From: Hyphomicrobiaceae bacterium
Lineage (GTDB): Bacteria > Pseudomonadota > Alphaproteobacteria > Rhizobiales > Hyphomicrobiaceae
Length of the DNA: 64,000 nt
Assembly: GCA_020442165.1 (NCBI GenBank)
Contig: JAGRKV010000045.1
Location: 62,001-126,000, forward strand
Direction: 5' to 3'
Shown piece by piece: positions 9,959-19,148 of the stretch (its first letter is position 1; each line of letters begins with the position of its first letter). The notes under the pieces are model-generated. The model was not told the origin of the DNA and made no database searches. It saw only the letters and a list, made by a program, of their open reading frames with translations. A program made the translations under genes and the position numbers.

Positions 9959-10378
9959 TCAGCCACGCAAATCTTCTTTTGTGCGAATTGCCGAAATAAT
10001 CACGATTGCCTGGGCCAGCGGGAAGTCATCTGTCAGCGTCAAATCGATGCGGGCATCGTAGCCCTCCGGAGTGAGGGCCTCCAACCGCAACATCGCACCA
10101 CCCATCAGCGACAGCGTGGGCCGGCCCGATGCCAGATTGACGACGCCCATGTCGCGCCAGAATACGCCCTGCCGCAGGCCGGTGCCCAACGCCTTGGAGC
10201 AGGCTTCCTTGGCGGCGAAGCGCTTGGCATATGAGGCGGCGCGCGTCAGTGTTCTGCGGTCGGAACGCTGGCGTTCGACATCGGTGAAGACGCGGTTAAG
10301 GAAACGGTCGCCGAAGCGTTCCAGCGTGCGCTCGATCCGGCGGATGTCGATCAGATCATTGCCTAGACCGATAATCAT
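9959..10378 (-). CDS. acpS: Holo-[acyl-carrier-protein] synthase
   Basis: AcpS transfers phosphopantetheine from CoA to a serine of acyl carrier protein. The 139-residue protein has the opening [15 protein letters not shown], in which Asp8 is a metal ligand, and the [16 protein letters not shown] motif at about residues 54-69 with the catalytic Glu/Lys. Its start at 10378 lies 4 bases after the pdxJ stop, so pdxJ and acpS are almost certainly translated together. A 239-base spacer separates it from lepB. Confidence 0.95.
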   Translation of the reverse strand: MIIGLGNDLIDIRRIERTLERFGDRFLNRVFTDVERQRSDRRTLTRAASYAKRFAAKEACSKALGTGLRQGVFWRDMGVVNLASGRPTLSLMGGAMLRLEALTPEGYDARIDLTLTDDFPLAQAIVIISAIRTKEDLRG

Positions 10379-10382
10379 CGCG

Positions 10383-11252
10383 TTACGGTGTCTTGCTGTG
10401 CTGACGCGCTGCGCCTGTCCTTGCCGGTGTGCGGTTTGCATCCGCAGGCGCACTCGCGGCCCGTCCCGCTGTCTCGTGGCGTCCCACGACAGCGCGGGCT
10501 TCATCCATCAGCCGGCGCATGTGAGCGACCGACTGGTTGAGCCCGCCGAAAATGGCTTCACCGACCAGGAAGTGACCAATATTGAGTTCGGCCATCTCGG
10601 GCATACGGGCAACGGCCGTGACCGTGTTGTAGGTCAAGCCGTGCCCGGCGTGTACTTCCAGTCCGGCGGAATGAGCAAGAGTTGCCGCCTTCGCGATGCG
10701 CCCTACTTCGCGGGCAACTCCTATGGCATCGCCTGCCAGCGCCAGATCGCAATACCGGCCGGTGTGCAACTCGACGATGTCTGCCTCGGCTGCGGCTGAA
10801 GCTTCGATCACGGCAGGATCGGGCTCGACGAACAGCGACACGCGGATGCCGGCCGCTTTCAGCTCGGCAATGATGCGGCGCAAACGCTCGCCACCGCCAT
10901 TGACATCGAGACCGCCCTCGGTCGTCCGCTCCTCGCGGCGTTCAGGCACAAGACAACAGGCATTGGGGATGTGGCGCGTCGCGATGGCCAGCATCTCGTC
11001 CGTCGCAGCCATTTCCAGGTTCAGCGGCCGGGTCAATTCCTGCTTCAGCCGCGTGATGTCCTCGTCGGAGATGTGGCGGCGGTCTTCGCGCAAATGCGCG
11101 GTGATGCCGTCAGCCCCGGCGGCAACGGCCAAGTGAGCCGCGCGCAGCGGGTCGGGATGGCGTCCCCCGCGCGCGTTGCGGATCGTTGCTACGTGGTCGA
11201 TGTTGACGCCGAGGCGTAGATGCGGCGTCCCATTCTTTTTCTTAGTTGGCAT
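10383..11252 (-). CDS. pdxJ: Pyridoxine 5'-phosphate synthase
   Basis: PdxJ condenses 1-deoxyxylulose 5-phosphate with 3-amino-2-oxopropyl phosphate to give pyridoxine 5'-phosphate, the last ring-forming step of vitamin B6 synthesis. The 289-residue TIM-barrel protein shows [44 protein letters not shown] and [11 protein letters not shown]. It has about 40 extra C-terminal residues, rich in Ala, Arg and Thr, that go beyond the usual family length of about 240-250 and look disordered. pdxJ next to acpS is a common proteobacterial arrangement. Confidence 0.95.
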   Translation of the reverse strand: MPTKKKNGTPHLRLGVNIDHVATIRNARGGRHPDPLRAAHLAVAAGADGITAHLREDRRHISDEDITRLKQELTRPLNLEMAATDEMLAIATRHIPNACCLVPERREERTTEGGLDVNGGGERLRRIIAELKAAGIRVSLFVEPDPAVIEASAAAEADIVELHTGRYCDLALAGDAIGVAREVGRIAKAATLAHSAGLEVHAGHGLTYNTVTAVARMPEMAELNIGHFLVGEAIFGGLNQSVAHMRRLMDEARAVVGRHETAGRAASAPADANRTPARTGAARQHSKTP

Positions 11253-11272
11253 CTTTACCCATCAAGCTTCGC

Positions 11273-11884
11273 TCATGTCCGGGCGAGGCTGGGCTCCTCG
11301 TAGCCGGCAACCTGAGCGGGGGAGCGGCTGAACTTGCGCTTGTTGACGGCGATCGCTGCCAGGCGCGTCAAACAATAGATAAGAATGCCCGCGGCAAAGC
11401 CAATCGGCAAGCTGCCCGCCAGCATGGGCTTAAAAATGGGCCAGACAATTGCTGCGGCGGCCGCTGATAGCTCGGGCGAGCGCAGCAACACGGCCTCCCA
11501 GACGAAGCCGAGCTTGGATCCCAGGTCCACCAGGGACGCTGTTTGCCCCTCACCTATGAGATGGGTTCCAGCAAAATAGGTTGCAGCCCAGATCGCCGGC
11601 CAGCTCAACGGATTGCCAAAGAAGGTGGCAAGCATTGCTGCGGGTACGTTGGCGCGCAGCGCATAGGCCAACAGCGCCGCCAAGACGATATGGCCGCCGA
11701 TCAGCGGTGTGCAGGAGACGAACACGCCAGCGGCGCAGCCGAGTGCCAGAGCGTGCGGATTAGTGCGAAGGCGGACAATGCGAAAGAAGATGTAGCGCAA
11801 CGACCGCGACCAGCTGCGGCGCGGCCAAAGCCACACCCGCACCCGCTCACTGATGGTTGGCGCTTTCCGCCGCTTGAACAGCAT
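11273..11884 (-). CDS. DUF2062 domain membrane protein
   Basis: Taking the ATG at 11884, the 203-residue protein matches DUF2062. A basic N-terminus (MLFKRRKAPTISERVRVWLWPRR) is followed by three or four hydrophobic helices, with the family block PHALALGCAAGVFVSCTPLIGGH and NPLSWPAIWAATYFAGTHL. The family is often found near lipid or polysaccharide genes but has no proven biochemical activity. An upstream start at 12007 would add a segment unlike the family. It is 20 bases upstream of pdxJ and probably co-transcribed with it. Confidence 0.88.
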   Translation of the reverse strand: MLFKRRKAPTISERVRVWLWPRRSWSRSLRYIFFRIVRLRTNPHALALGCAAGVFVSCTPLIGGHIVLAALLAYALRANVPAAMLATFFGNPLSWPAIWAATYFAGTHLIGEGQTASLVDLGSKLGFVWEAVLLRSPELSAAAAAIVWPIFKPMLAGSLPIGFAAGILIYCLTRLAAIAVNKRKFSRSPAQVAGYEEPSLART

Positions 11885-12142
11885 CCTCGACGTCCAATTC
11901 ACGCAAGCCCGGAAGCTTGCCTCGGTTGCTCTGCCTGACAGCCAACCACCGGCTGCGATTCGCGAAAAAAAAGAACTAAACCCCTGATGTGCTTCGTCTG
12001 ATGCCAACCTTCGGCGATCAAGTCAGAACAGCCGAGTTTAACACCAACCGAATTCGAGGTCTCAACGCAACGCCGTCTTCTGGCCCTATCGTCACCCATT
12101 GGCAACGCGGCAGGCGGTCGCTCGCCCTTTCCGGATCGGCCC

Positions 12143-14485
12143 TTATTCGAAAACGCGGTCCACGGCGTTGACCACCGCCTTCGCCCGCAGACCTGCGATG
12201 ATCTGGTTCAAATGGGCTAAGTCCCAGACTTCCAGGTCGATGCGCATCTCTGTGAAGTCGGCGCCGCGCTGGACCATCTTTACGTTGTCGATATTGCCGT
12301 CCGCCTCGCCAATGACATGCGCGATCTCGGCCAGCGACCCTGGCTCGTTGAGGGCCGTGACCGTAATGTGGGCGGGAAACCGCACCGGGTGCTCGGGGTC
12401 GAGGTCCCAGGTCACATCAATCCAGTTCTCGTGCTCGTGCTCCTGCAAGCGCGGGGAGTGGATCTGGAAGATATGAATGCCATCTGAGGGGGTCATGACG
12501 CCGACAATACGATCACCCGGAATCGCGCCGCCGTCCTCGTAGACTACCGCGATGTCTGAACGCATGCCGCGAATGGGCACGCCGACCGTCTTGCCGGGTG
12601 TCTCGCTTGCCGGAATTGAGCCCAACTTGAACTTCAGCCCCATAACCTTGGTGAGGTTGAACCAGCCTTCCTGATTCTTCACGGTGTCATAGCGATTGCG
12701 GGGGCGGCGGACGGGGGCTGGTGCTTCGGGAAGTCTCGCATCTGGCGCGACGGCTCTTATGACTGTACTGATCGCCACCTCGTTGCGCGCGACAGCGGCA
12801 AAGAGATCCTCGATCGATCTATGGTTGAGGCGGACGAGAACGCGGCGCACCTTGTCATCGGAATAGCCGACTTCGGCGCGCTCGAAGCCAGCCACCAGCA
12901 GGCGTCTGCCCAACTCGGAATACTGCTGGCGCACGGCCTCGCGCGCCACGCGCCGGATCGCGCTGCGGGCACGCCCGGTGGCAACAAAACCCTCCCAGGC
13001 CGATGGTGGCCGGTGTGTCTTGCTCGTCAAGATCTGCACTTCATCGCCGTTGCGCAGCCGTGTGTCGATCGGGGCACGGCGGCCATTGACATAGGCCGAG
13101 ACTGCCGTGTTGCCGATGTCGGTGTGGACCGCATAGGCGAAATCGAGGGCGGTGGCACCGTGCGGCAGCGCGATGAGCCGCCCCTTGGGCGTGAAACAGA
13201 AGACCTGGTCGTGGAAGAGCTCCAACTTGGTGTGTTCGAGGAATTCCTCGGAATTGGATCCTTCCAGGAGCGTTCCCACCAACTGCCGCAAGCGGAAATA
13301 AGGGTTCTGCTCGATTTCCGGATCGCCGGTGGCATGGGCGGGCAAGGCATGAGCATAGGCAGCAGCCTCACCGTTCGCGGCACCGTTGAGCGCTGCTGCG
13401 AGGGCGGCTGCCTCGTCCTGCGCGCCATTGAGAATCCCGGACTTGAGGATCATGCCGTTCTTGTAAAGCGCGTGGGCGGCAACACCGAATTCGGCAACCT
13501 CGTGCATTTCGCGCGTGCGGATCTGCAGTTCAACGCGCTGTGCCCGCGGGCCAATCAGTGTGGTGTGTAGTGAGCGGTAGTTGTTGCGCTTGGGGACGGA
13601 GATGTAGTCCTTGAAGCGGCCTGGCACCATCTGCCAGTTGCGATGGACGATGCCCAGCACGCGATAGCAATCGTCGATGTCGCCGACGATGATGCGGAAG
13701 GCATAGATGTCGGACAGCTGCTCAAGGGAGATCTGCTTGTTCTCCATCTTGCGCCAGATCGCGTAGGGCCGTTTCTCGCGGCCCGTCACCTCGGCGGCAA
13801 GACCCGCCTCGCTGAGCTTGCTGCTCAAGGACTGGCGAATATCCTCAACGAGGTTCTCGTTCCTCTTACGCAGCTCGGTCAGCTTGGCCATCACGGTTGC
13901 GTGCGCTTCCGGGTGCAGCCAGCGGAAGGCATGATCCTCAAGCTCGTCGCGGAGGGCCTGTATGCCCATCAGACCGGCCAGAGGCGCATAGATGTCGATC
14001 GTTTCCTGCGAGGTCCGCATGCGGCTGGCGGGCTTCTTGTGCTCCAGCGTGCGCATGTTGTGGAGGCGATCGGCAAGCTTCACCAACAGGACGCGGATGT
14101 CCGTCGAGATCGCGATCAGGAGCTTGCGGAAGTTCTCGGCCTGCTGGGCTTCCTTGGTGACGAGATCGAGCTTCTTGATCTTGGTGAGGCCGTCGACCAG
14201 CGTGCCGATCTCTGGTCCGAAGAGCTGGTCGATCTCGGAACGGGTAGCGTCGGTATCCTCGATCACATCATGCAGGAGTGCGGTGGCGATGGTTGCGTCG
14301 TCGAGCTTGAACTCGGTCAGGATCGCGGCAACTTCGAGCGGATGCGAAAAGTAGGGGGCGCCATCCGCGCGCTTCTGGGTGCCGTGAGCGCGCATGGCGT
14401 AGACGTAGGCGCGGTTGAGCAGGGTCTCATCCGCCTTGGGATCGTAACTCAGAACCTTTTCGACAAGCTCGTACTGGCGCATCAT
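12143..14485 (-). CDS. rsh: Bifunctional (p)ppGpp synthetase/hydrolase (Rsh, RelA/SpoT family)
   Basis: This 780-residue RelA/SpoT homologue makes and degrades the stringent-response alarmone (p)ppGpp. The hydrolase domain is intact (His48 in YFSHPLEVA and His72-Asp73 in LLHDVIEDTDA). The synthetase domain carries DYISVPKRNNYRSLHTTLIGP and VELQIRTREMHEVAEFG. A TGS domain (FCFTPKGRLIALPHGATALD) and a C-terminal ACT domain (ITVTALNEPGSLAEIAHVIG) follow. Because both catalytic sites look intact it should be bifunctional, as is usual in alphaproteobacteria, which often have only one long RSH. It lies 200 bases from rpoZ, the usual partner. Confidence 0.97.
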   Translation of the reverse strand: MMRQYELVEKVLSYDPKADETLLNRAYVYAMRAHGTQKRADGAPYFSHPLEVAAILTEFKLDDATIATALLHDVIEDTDATRSEIDQLFGPEIGTLVDGLTKIKKLDLVTKEAQQAENFRKLLIAISTDIRVLLVKLADRLHNMRTLEHKKPASRMRTSQETIDIYAPLAGLMGIQALRDELEDHAFRWLHPEAHATVMAKLTELRKRNENLVEDIRQSLSSKLSEAGLAAEVTGREKRPYAIWRKMENKQISLEQLSDIYAFRIIVGDIDDCYRVLGIVHRNWQMVPGRFKDYISVPKRNNYRSLHTTLIGPRAQRVELQIRTREMHEVAEFGVAAHALYKNGMILKSGILNGAQDEAAALAAALNGAANGEAAAYAHALPAHATGDPEIEQNPYFRLRQLVGTLLEGSNSEEFLEHTKLELFHDQVFCFTPKGRLIALPHGATALDFAYAVHTDIGNTAVSAYVNGRRAPIDTRLRNGDEVQILTSKTHRPPSAWEGFVATGRARSAIRRVAREAVRQQYSELGRRLLVAGFERAEVGYSDDKVRRVLVRLNHRSIEDLFAAVARNEVAISTVIRAVAPDARLPEAPAPVRRPRNRYDTVKNQEGWFNLTKVMGLKFKLGSIPASETPGKTVGVPIRGMRSDIAVVYEDGGAIPGDRIVGVMTPSDGIHIFQIHSPRLQEHEHENWIDVTWDLDPEHPVRFPAHITVTALNEPGSLAEIAHVIGEADGNIDNVKMVQRGADFTEMRIDLEVWDLAHLNQIIAGLRAKAVVNAVDRVFE

Positions 14486-14684
14486 GGCCGGCCGAACTCC
14501 TCACACATGGCGAACACGGGACCGGACGGCCAAAGGGATGGCCGCGAAGGCACCATACACACCAGCAGATCGGCTTGTGAAAGACGTTGCAAACCTGGCT
14601 TGCAGCGTGTGCCGAAACCACCACCGGCAGCGAGCGGCATCAGCCGCTCTTCCCGCCGGCAACCGCCGCAACGCCGTTTTGGCT

Positions 14685-15116
14685 TCAGCGTCCGCGCTCG
14701 CGCGGACCGCCACTGCCGCCGCCAGCTGCCGACGGTTCTGACGGGGTCAGAGCTTCCAGACCGCGCAGCAGCTGCTCTTCGGTCATGACATCGACCACGG
14801 TATCGGTCGACTGGTCGTCACGGCCGAGCACTGGCGCACGCCGATCATTGGGCAGAAGAGGCGCTGCGACTGCCTCAGGCTCATCGACCTCGACATTCTT
14901 CTGGATCGAATGAATGAGGCTTTCCCTCATATCTTCGGGCGGTACCGTCTTTTCAGCAATCTCGCGCAGGGCAATAACAGGGTTCTTATCGTTGTCCGGA
15001 TCAACCGTTACAGCGCCACCACCGGCGATGGTGCGGGCGCGGTGTGCAGCCAACAGCACCAGTTCGAAGCGGTTGGAGACCTTGTCGACACAATCTTCTA
15101 CTGTGACGCGAGCCAT
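14685..15116 (-). CDS. rpoZ: DNA-directed RNA polymerase omega subunit
   Basis: The 143-residue protein begins [28 protein letters not shown], the canonical omega start, with [14 protein letters not shown] following. It supports assembly of the beta' subunit of RNA polymerase and contributes to (p)ppGpp response. The C-terminal half is acidic then glycine-rich and makes it longer than the 91-residue E. coli protein; alphaproteobacterial omegas are commonly about 130 residues. Its position upstream of rsh on the same strand matches the conserved rpoZ-spoT pairing. Confidence 0.96.
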   Translation of the reverse strand: MARVTVEDCVDKVSNRFELVLLAAHRARTIAGGGAVTVDPDNDKNPVIALREIAEKTVPPEDMRESLIHSIQKNVEVDEPEAVAAPLLPNDRRAPVLGRDDQSTDTVVDVMTEEQLLRGLEALTPSEPSAAGGGSGGPRERGR

Positions 15117-15858
15117 GGGCGGCGTCCTTTCGCGATGTTGCGGGTTGCAAGTTGTCCGAGCTGGTCGCCCGGCCTACTGGGATCTACTGGTCACGACGAC
15201 GCGGGGGCGCGGAAACCACGCCCCAGCCTCGTCCAACATGGCAAAGTATTTCGCACGAACACCAGTTCATATCAAGCCGAACGACAAGTTGAAGCCGGTT
15301 GGGATAACAGCGGATTGACTCGTTGCGCCAGGAAGTCGCCCAAAACGCCATTGCGGCGAACACAACGCATAAATATCAACTTATAGTTGCCTTCTGCTTG
15401 CTTGTTAGGCAAACGAAGTCTGGCTTGAGACGATTTGCTGATCTATGTCGCACTCTAAGCAGGAGGGGCAAAATTTGCGACACACCATATGCCAAACAGT
15501 TTTGCTGCGTGGAAATGGAATTCGTGACGAGACGCAATTTTGGGACTGCCGGATGTCGCAGAAGATATCAATTTAGCAAATGAATGCGCAAATGACCGAA
15601 TATGCGATGTCTGACTTCGCCTCCTACGCAAATGTGAGAATGAATTTACTTCGATTTTTTGAAAATCAGTTATGCAAACGGCGACATTGCGAGCTGGAGA
15701 ACCAACCCCCAATATAAAAGCTAAGATAGTGCTCCAGCTGGCTTTTTTGTTTGTCTGCGGATCGATTTTGGCGAAAAGGGTGCGTCAGCGCATCTGACAC
15801 CGGCCAGAGCACGGGAACAACACGGACCAGCCGCTGCTGGCCTCAAGGAACTGATACA
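15117..15858. other. Intergenic region between divergent rpoZ and NYN gene, AT-rich in its middle
   Basis: About 740 bases separate two divergent genes. From about 15340 to 15720 the sequence is clearly AT-richer than the flanks, with short repeats of the type gcaaatg. Only weak reading frames occur (for example 15323-15583) with no ribosome site or recognisable product. The region must hold promoters for both neighbours. I see no convincing RNA gene or terminator. Confidence 0.5.
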
Positions 15859-16509
15859 ATGCATTTCTACCCGCAAGAGCGGATCGCACTCTTCATCGAT
15901 GGCGCCAACCTCTATGCGACTTCGAAAGCTTTGGGCTTCGATATCGATTACAAGCGTTTGCTTGCCTACTTCCGGCAGCGCGCTAATCTCGTGCGCGCGC
16001 TCTACTACACTGCTCTTGCCGAAGAGCAGGAATACTCGTCCATCCGCCCCTTGATCGATTGGCTGGACTACAACGGCTACACCATGGTGACCAAGCCGAC
16101 CAAGGAGTTTACAGACTCGACGGGTCGCCGAAAGGTCAAGGGCAACATGGATATCGAGTTGGCCGTCGATGCCATGCGTCTGGCCGAGAACCTCGATCAT
16201 ATCGTTCTATTCTCCGGCGATGGTGACTTCCGCAGCCTGGTTTCGGCCCTGCAGCAGCAGGGCAAGCGTGTCAGCGTTCTATCGACGCTCCAGACACAGC
16301 CCCCGATGATTGCCGATGAATTGCGGCGGCAGGCCGATCAATTCATCGACCTAGCTGATCTAGAGCAGGTGATCGGCCGCGACCCGTCACAGCGCAACAA
16401 TCGCGACAACCGCACATTTTCGCCTCGCAACGGTCAACAGAACTACCGCGGCGGCGCAGAGCCCGTTCCCTACGAGGACACTGACGACATGTCCGAGGAG
16501 GAAGTCTGA
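15859..16509 (+). CDS. NYN domain protein (LabA/DUF88 family, PIN-like fold)
   Basis: The 216-residue protein begins MHFYPQERIALFIDGANLY; the IDGANLY motif carries the first acidic residue of the PIN-like NYN nuclease fold. Further acidic residues follow in KGNMDIELAVDAM and LFSGDGDFRSLVSALQQQGK, which complete the expected metal site. The C-terminal 40 residues are polar and disordered. NYN proteins are predicted RNases; the LabA branch is linked to transcript turnover. The ATG at 15859 has AAGGA upstream; the longer frame from 15751 adds unrelated residues. Confidence 0.9.
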   Translation: MHFYPQERIALFIDGANLYATSKALGFDIDYKRLLAYFRQRANLVRALYYTALAEEQEYSSIRPLIDWLDYNGYTMVTKPTKEFTDSTGRRKVKGNMDIELAVDAMRLAENLDHIVLFSGDGDFRSLVSALQQQGKRVSVLSTLQTQPPMIADELRRQADQFIDLADLEQVIGRDPSQRNNRDNRTFSPRNGQQNYRGGAEPVPYEDTDDMSEEEV

Positions 16510-16558
16510 TCGGGCCGCCACGGTCTCGTTTCGCTGTGCTTCAGGCGCGGTTTGCGTG

Positions 16559-16677
16559 CTAGATCGTTTCAGACTTACGTTGAAGCGATCTAGAATTCTT
16601 CACTCACGCAGCTAACCCTCGCTATCGCTCGGGCTGCTCCGCGGGGGCGGCACAAAGCGACGGGCCGCAGTCGCAGC
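16559..16677. repeat. Intergenic repeat element, copy 1 of 2 in the window (119 bp)
   Basis: This segment starts 50 bases after the NYN stop codon and recurs at 31303-31421, also just behind a + strand gene. Counting by hand, 105 of 119 positions are identical with no gaps. The first 35 bases fold into a hairpin with 13-base arms (CTAGATCGTTTCA pairing with TGAAGCGATCTAG, one G:T wobble). The remaining 80 bases are GC-rich and include GCTATCGCTCGGGCTGCTCC, identical in both copies. I take it as a dispersed intergenic repeat of unknown function; it could also act as a 3' end structure. Confidence 0.85.
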
Positions 16678-16747
16678 CTTTACGATTCGGCCCTGGCCGG
16701 GATCGCTCAAGGTCATTGGCGCGCAAACGAGGCGAAGCGATTCCATC

Positions 16748-17431
16748 TTGTCCAGAATTATTCCGAACAATGCAGACACTCCGGCAGCGCGGGCGCTTGC
16801 CTCGGAACCTGATGCCGACTGCCGCATCTGTCCGCGACTGGCAGCATTCCGTGACGACAACCGGCAGAGTTCACCAGATTGGTTCAATGGGCCGGTGCCT
16901 TCATTCGGGGATGCTGGCGCGCGGCTTCTGGTGGTCGGCCTTGCGCCGGGCCTGAAGGGTGCGAACCGTACCGGGCGGCCCTTCACGGGCGATTATGCCG
17001 GTGACTTGCTTTATGCAACGCTGATTTCCTTCGGGTTCGCCAGTGGCTGCTATGATGCCCGTCCCGACGATGGGCTGAAGCTCGTGGACTGCATGATTAC
17101 CAACGCCGTGCGCTGCGTGCCGCCGCAAAACAAGCCAACGCCGCAGGAGATCGGGTGCTGCCGGCCGTTCCTGATCGGGCGAATTTCGGCGATGCCTAAT
17201 CTGAGGGTGATCCTCGCGCTTGGCCGTATTGCTCACGATCAGGTGCTGTCGGCCCTTGCACTCAAGAAGTCGCACTTTCCATTCGCGCATGGCCGCGTCC
17301 ATTCATTTGAAAATGGGATTGTGCTTGCCGACAGCTTCCATTGCTCGCGTTACAACACGAACACTGGGCGGCTTACAGAAGCGATGTTCCATTCGGTATT
17401 TGCGGACATTCGCGCGCGGCTCGATGGCTGA
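16748..17431 (+). CDS. Uracil-DNA glycosylase, family 5 (UdgB-like, iron-sulfur)
   Basis: The 227-residue protein matches family-5 uracil-DNA glycosylases, which excise uracil and related deaminated bases. It has cysteines at 25 and 28 (DCRICPRLAAF) that, with later cysteines (NAVRCVPPQNKP and the CC before RPFL), are expected to hold a 4Fe-4S cluster. The active-site region is VVGLAPGLKGANRTGRPFTGDYAG, and the C-terminal HCSRYNTNTGRL is the second motif. The only start in a suitable place is a TTG at 16748; an unrecognised start slightly upstream is possible. The gene follows the repeat element and is not obviously in an operon. Confidence 0.9.
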   Translation: MSRIIPNNADTPAARALASEPDADCRICPRLAAFRDDNRQSSPDWFNGPVPSFGDAGARLLVVGLAPGLKGANRTGRPFTGDYAGDLLYATLISFGFASGCYDARPDDGLKLVDCMITNAVRCVPPQNKPTPQEIGCCRPFLIGRISAMPNLRVILALGRIAHDQVLSALALKKSHFPFAHGRVHSFENGIVLADSFHCSRYNTNTGRLTEAMFHSVFADIRARLDG

Positions 17432-17756
17432 GACTGGCTGAGCAATCTGAGCGGCGCGGCGCCCCAGGCACTCAGCAGGCCAGCGCGCGATCATTTTCCA
17501 TAGAATCGGTAACGCGCTCCATCTTTCTGTTTTATGCATGTTTTTCACGCTGAACCGCTACTCACTTCAGCTAAACATGCCCAGGCCCAGCACGTCCGAT
17601 GATCCTCTGCTGTAGCGACCAGTAACTTGCGCATCTTTGCGGCAACACGCGGCAACGCCGCAGAATTGACATTGCCTCTTCGCGTTTACGCCGCGGCACT
17701 GCCCCTATTGGCGCTTGTGATGCGCGTCAAAACCGGCATGGAAGAGGAAAGACCTC
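17432..17756 (+). other. Intergenic region, no gene recognised
   Basis: About 325 bases between the glycosylase gene and the EF-hand-like gene, both on the + strand. I see no supported reading frame and no clear hairpin with a T-run. A promoter for the downstream gene probably lies here (for example around ttgacattgcc at about 17666), but no convincing -10 box is placed. Confidence 0.4.
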
Positions 17757-18518
17757 ATGACTTCGAAGATGTTCTTCAGGTGGCTTTGGCGCTTCAACGC
17801 CGTTGCTATCGCAAGTGTTGCCCTGATGGCGCTCGCCTATGGCGCGCTCGCGGGAGTCTTTATCGCACGAGACGTGCTGAAGATTCGCAATGTCGCTGGC
17901 GTTGCCCCTGCCAGATCCCCTGAACAGACGCAGGCCGGCAAGACAGATGTTTCCGGCAACGAATCCACCCTGGTGCCTTCCGGCTTTTCCCGCATCCCGG
18001 GTCACGACACGCTATGGTCGGCGCTGCGCAGCCGCGACCGTATGACAACCAGCTACTATTCGAAGGAGGCAACCAACACGCGCGACTATGTCTTCTATGA
18101 CATGGCAGCTGGCACATACCATCGTCTGCTTGATCGCGACGACGCCCTCATTACGAGTACGGCGTTCCTGGCTCCACCGCTGGCCGGAACCGACGCTCAG
18201 GGAGCTGCTTCAGCCTGGAGCAATCCAGCGACGGCCGCACTCCTGATTACCATCATTGACAAGGACAGCAACGGAGACGGACGCCTCTCAGACTCGGATG
18301 ACAAGACCATTGCGATTGCCACTCCGGGAGGCTCTGGCCTCAAGACGCTGCTCACTGGTGTCGATGAGTTCCTTGGGCACACTGTTTCAAGGGACGGGAC
18401 CGCCACGCTCATGCTCCGCGATCACGCTGGCAGGACCCGGGCGCTCCGCGTTGTGCTGTCCAATTTCAAGGTTGACCGGGACGACGCCTATACGGTCGGC
18501 GCGCCGCCTCCAGGCTGA
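17757..18518 (+). CDS. Membrane-anchored or secreted protein with an EF-hand-like calcium loop
   Basis: The 253-residue protein starts at an ATG with GAGGAAAG upstream. A hydrophobic segment at about residues 12-37 (FNAVAIASVALMALAYGALAGVF) looks like a signal anchor, and the rest would be periplasmic. Residues 168-181 (DKDSNGDGRLSDSD) are a textbook EF-hand-type loop with Asp/Asn at positions 1, 3 and 5 and Gly at 6, so calcium binding is plausible. The C-terminal part is rich in beta-like stretches (TATLMLRDHAGRTRALRVVLSNF). No family name is recognised. Only one loop is visible, which argues for a structural rather than signalling role. Confidence 0.75.
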   Translation: MTSKMFFRWLWRFNAVAIASVALMALAYGALAGVFIARDVLKIRNVAGVAPARSPEQTQAGKTDVSGNESTLVPSGFSRIPGHDTLWSALRSRDRMTTSYYSKEATNTRDYVFYDMAAGTYHRLLDRDDALITSTAFLAPPLAGTDAQGAASAWSNPATAALLITIIDKDSNGDGRLSDSDDKTIAIATPGGSGLKTLLTGVDEFLGHTVSRDGTATLMLRDHAGRTRALRVVLSNFKVDRDDAYTVGAPPPG

Positions 18519-18698
18519 TTGCTCGATGCAGATCCAGGACAGATCCCTACAAGCACAAACTGGATCTTGAGCTCCCCATAGCCCACGGAGGCGATTGCAC
18601 ATCTGCGCGCTTCGTTGTCAGATAGCGAAACAGCTCGACTCGGCATTCCCAGCCGGGACGCCAGTCCGATGTTTCCTGCCCCGACGAGGCCCAATACG

Positions 18699-19088
18699 AT
18701 GCCAATGGAAATCGCCCCCGAAAAGGTTGCCCACGTCATTATCCGGGCGCGTCAGTACGACGCCAAGGTGGATGCGTGGAACACCGACAACGACGATGAC
18801 GGCGGTGGCGAAGAGACAGGCGTGGACCAGGGGCTGCATGACGAGATCACCGGGTTCATCGATGCCTTGAACGACGATGAGCAGGCGCAGCTCGTGGCTT
18901 TGTGCTGGGTTGGCCGCGGCACGTTCGATCCTGAAGATTTCGACGAGGCGCTTGAGACGGCGCAGAACGAGCGCGTAAATTCGGTGGCCGAATACCTTTT
19001 GGGTCAGCCACTGCTTGCCGACTATCTGGAGGAGGGCCTCGATCGCATGGGCGTTTCCATCGAGGATGCAGAGGGCGACGTACTCTAG
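18699..19088 (+). CDS. DUF3775 domain protein
   Basis: The product (129 residues from the ATG at 18699) matches DUF3775, a small acidic alphaproteobacterial family. It begins MPMEIAPEKVAHVIIRARQYDAKVDAW and includes FIDALNDDEQAQLVALCWVGRGTFDPEDFDEAL. I chose 18699 because GAGG lies 9 bases upstream; an in-frame TTG at 18615 and an ATG at 18669 are alternatives that would add up to 28 residues. The function of the family is unknown. Confidence 0.85.
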   Translation: MPMEIAPEKVAHVIIRARQYDAKVDAWNTDNDDDGGGEETGVDQGLHDEITGFIDALNDDEQAQLVALCWVGRGTFDPEDFDEALETAQNERVNSVAEYLLGQPLLADYLEEGLDRMGVSIEDAEGDVL

Positions 19089-19148
19089 AGGTGGTCACCC
19101 ACGCTCCTTCGCAAGCCCCTCAACCAAACGCACCTTGCGGCGCACGTC

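Noticed and set aside
12821..14788. Long + strand frames opposite rsh
   Set aside because: They mirror the codons of a clearly assigned gene and carry no recognisable domain or ribosome site.
15720..15760. CCAGCTGG followed by a T-run as a terminator
   Set aside because: The palindrome leaves no room for a loop, and no gene on that strand ends nearby.
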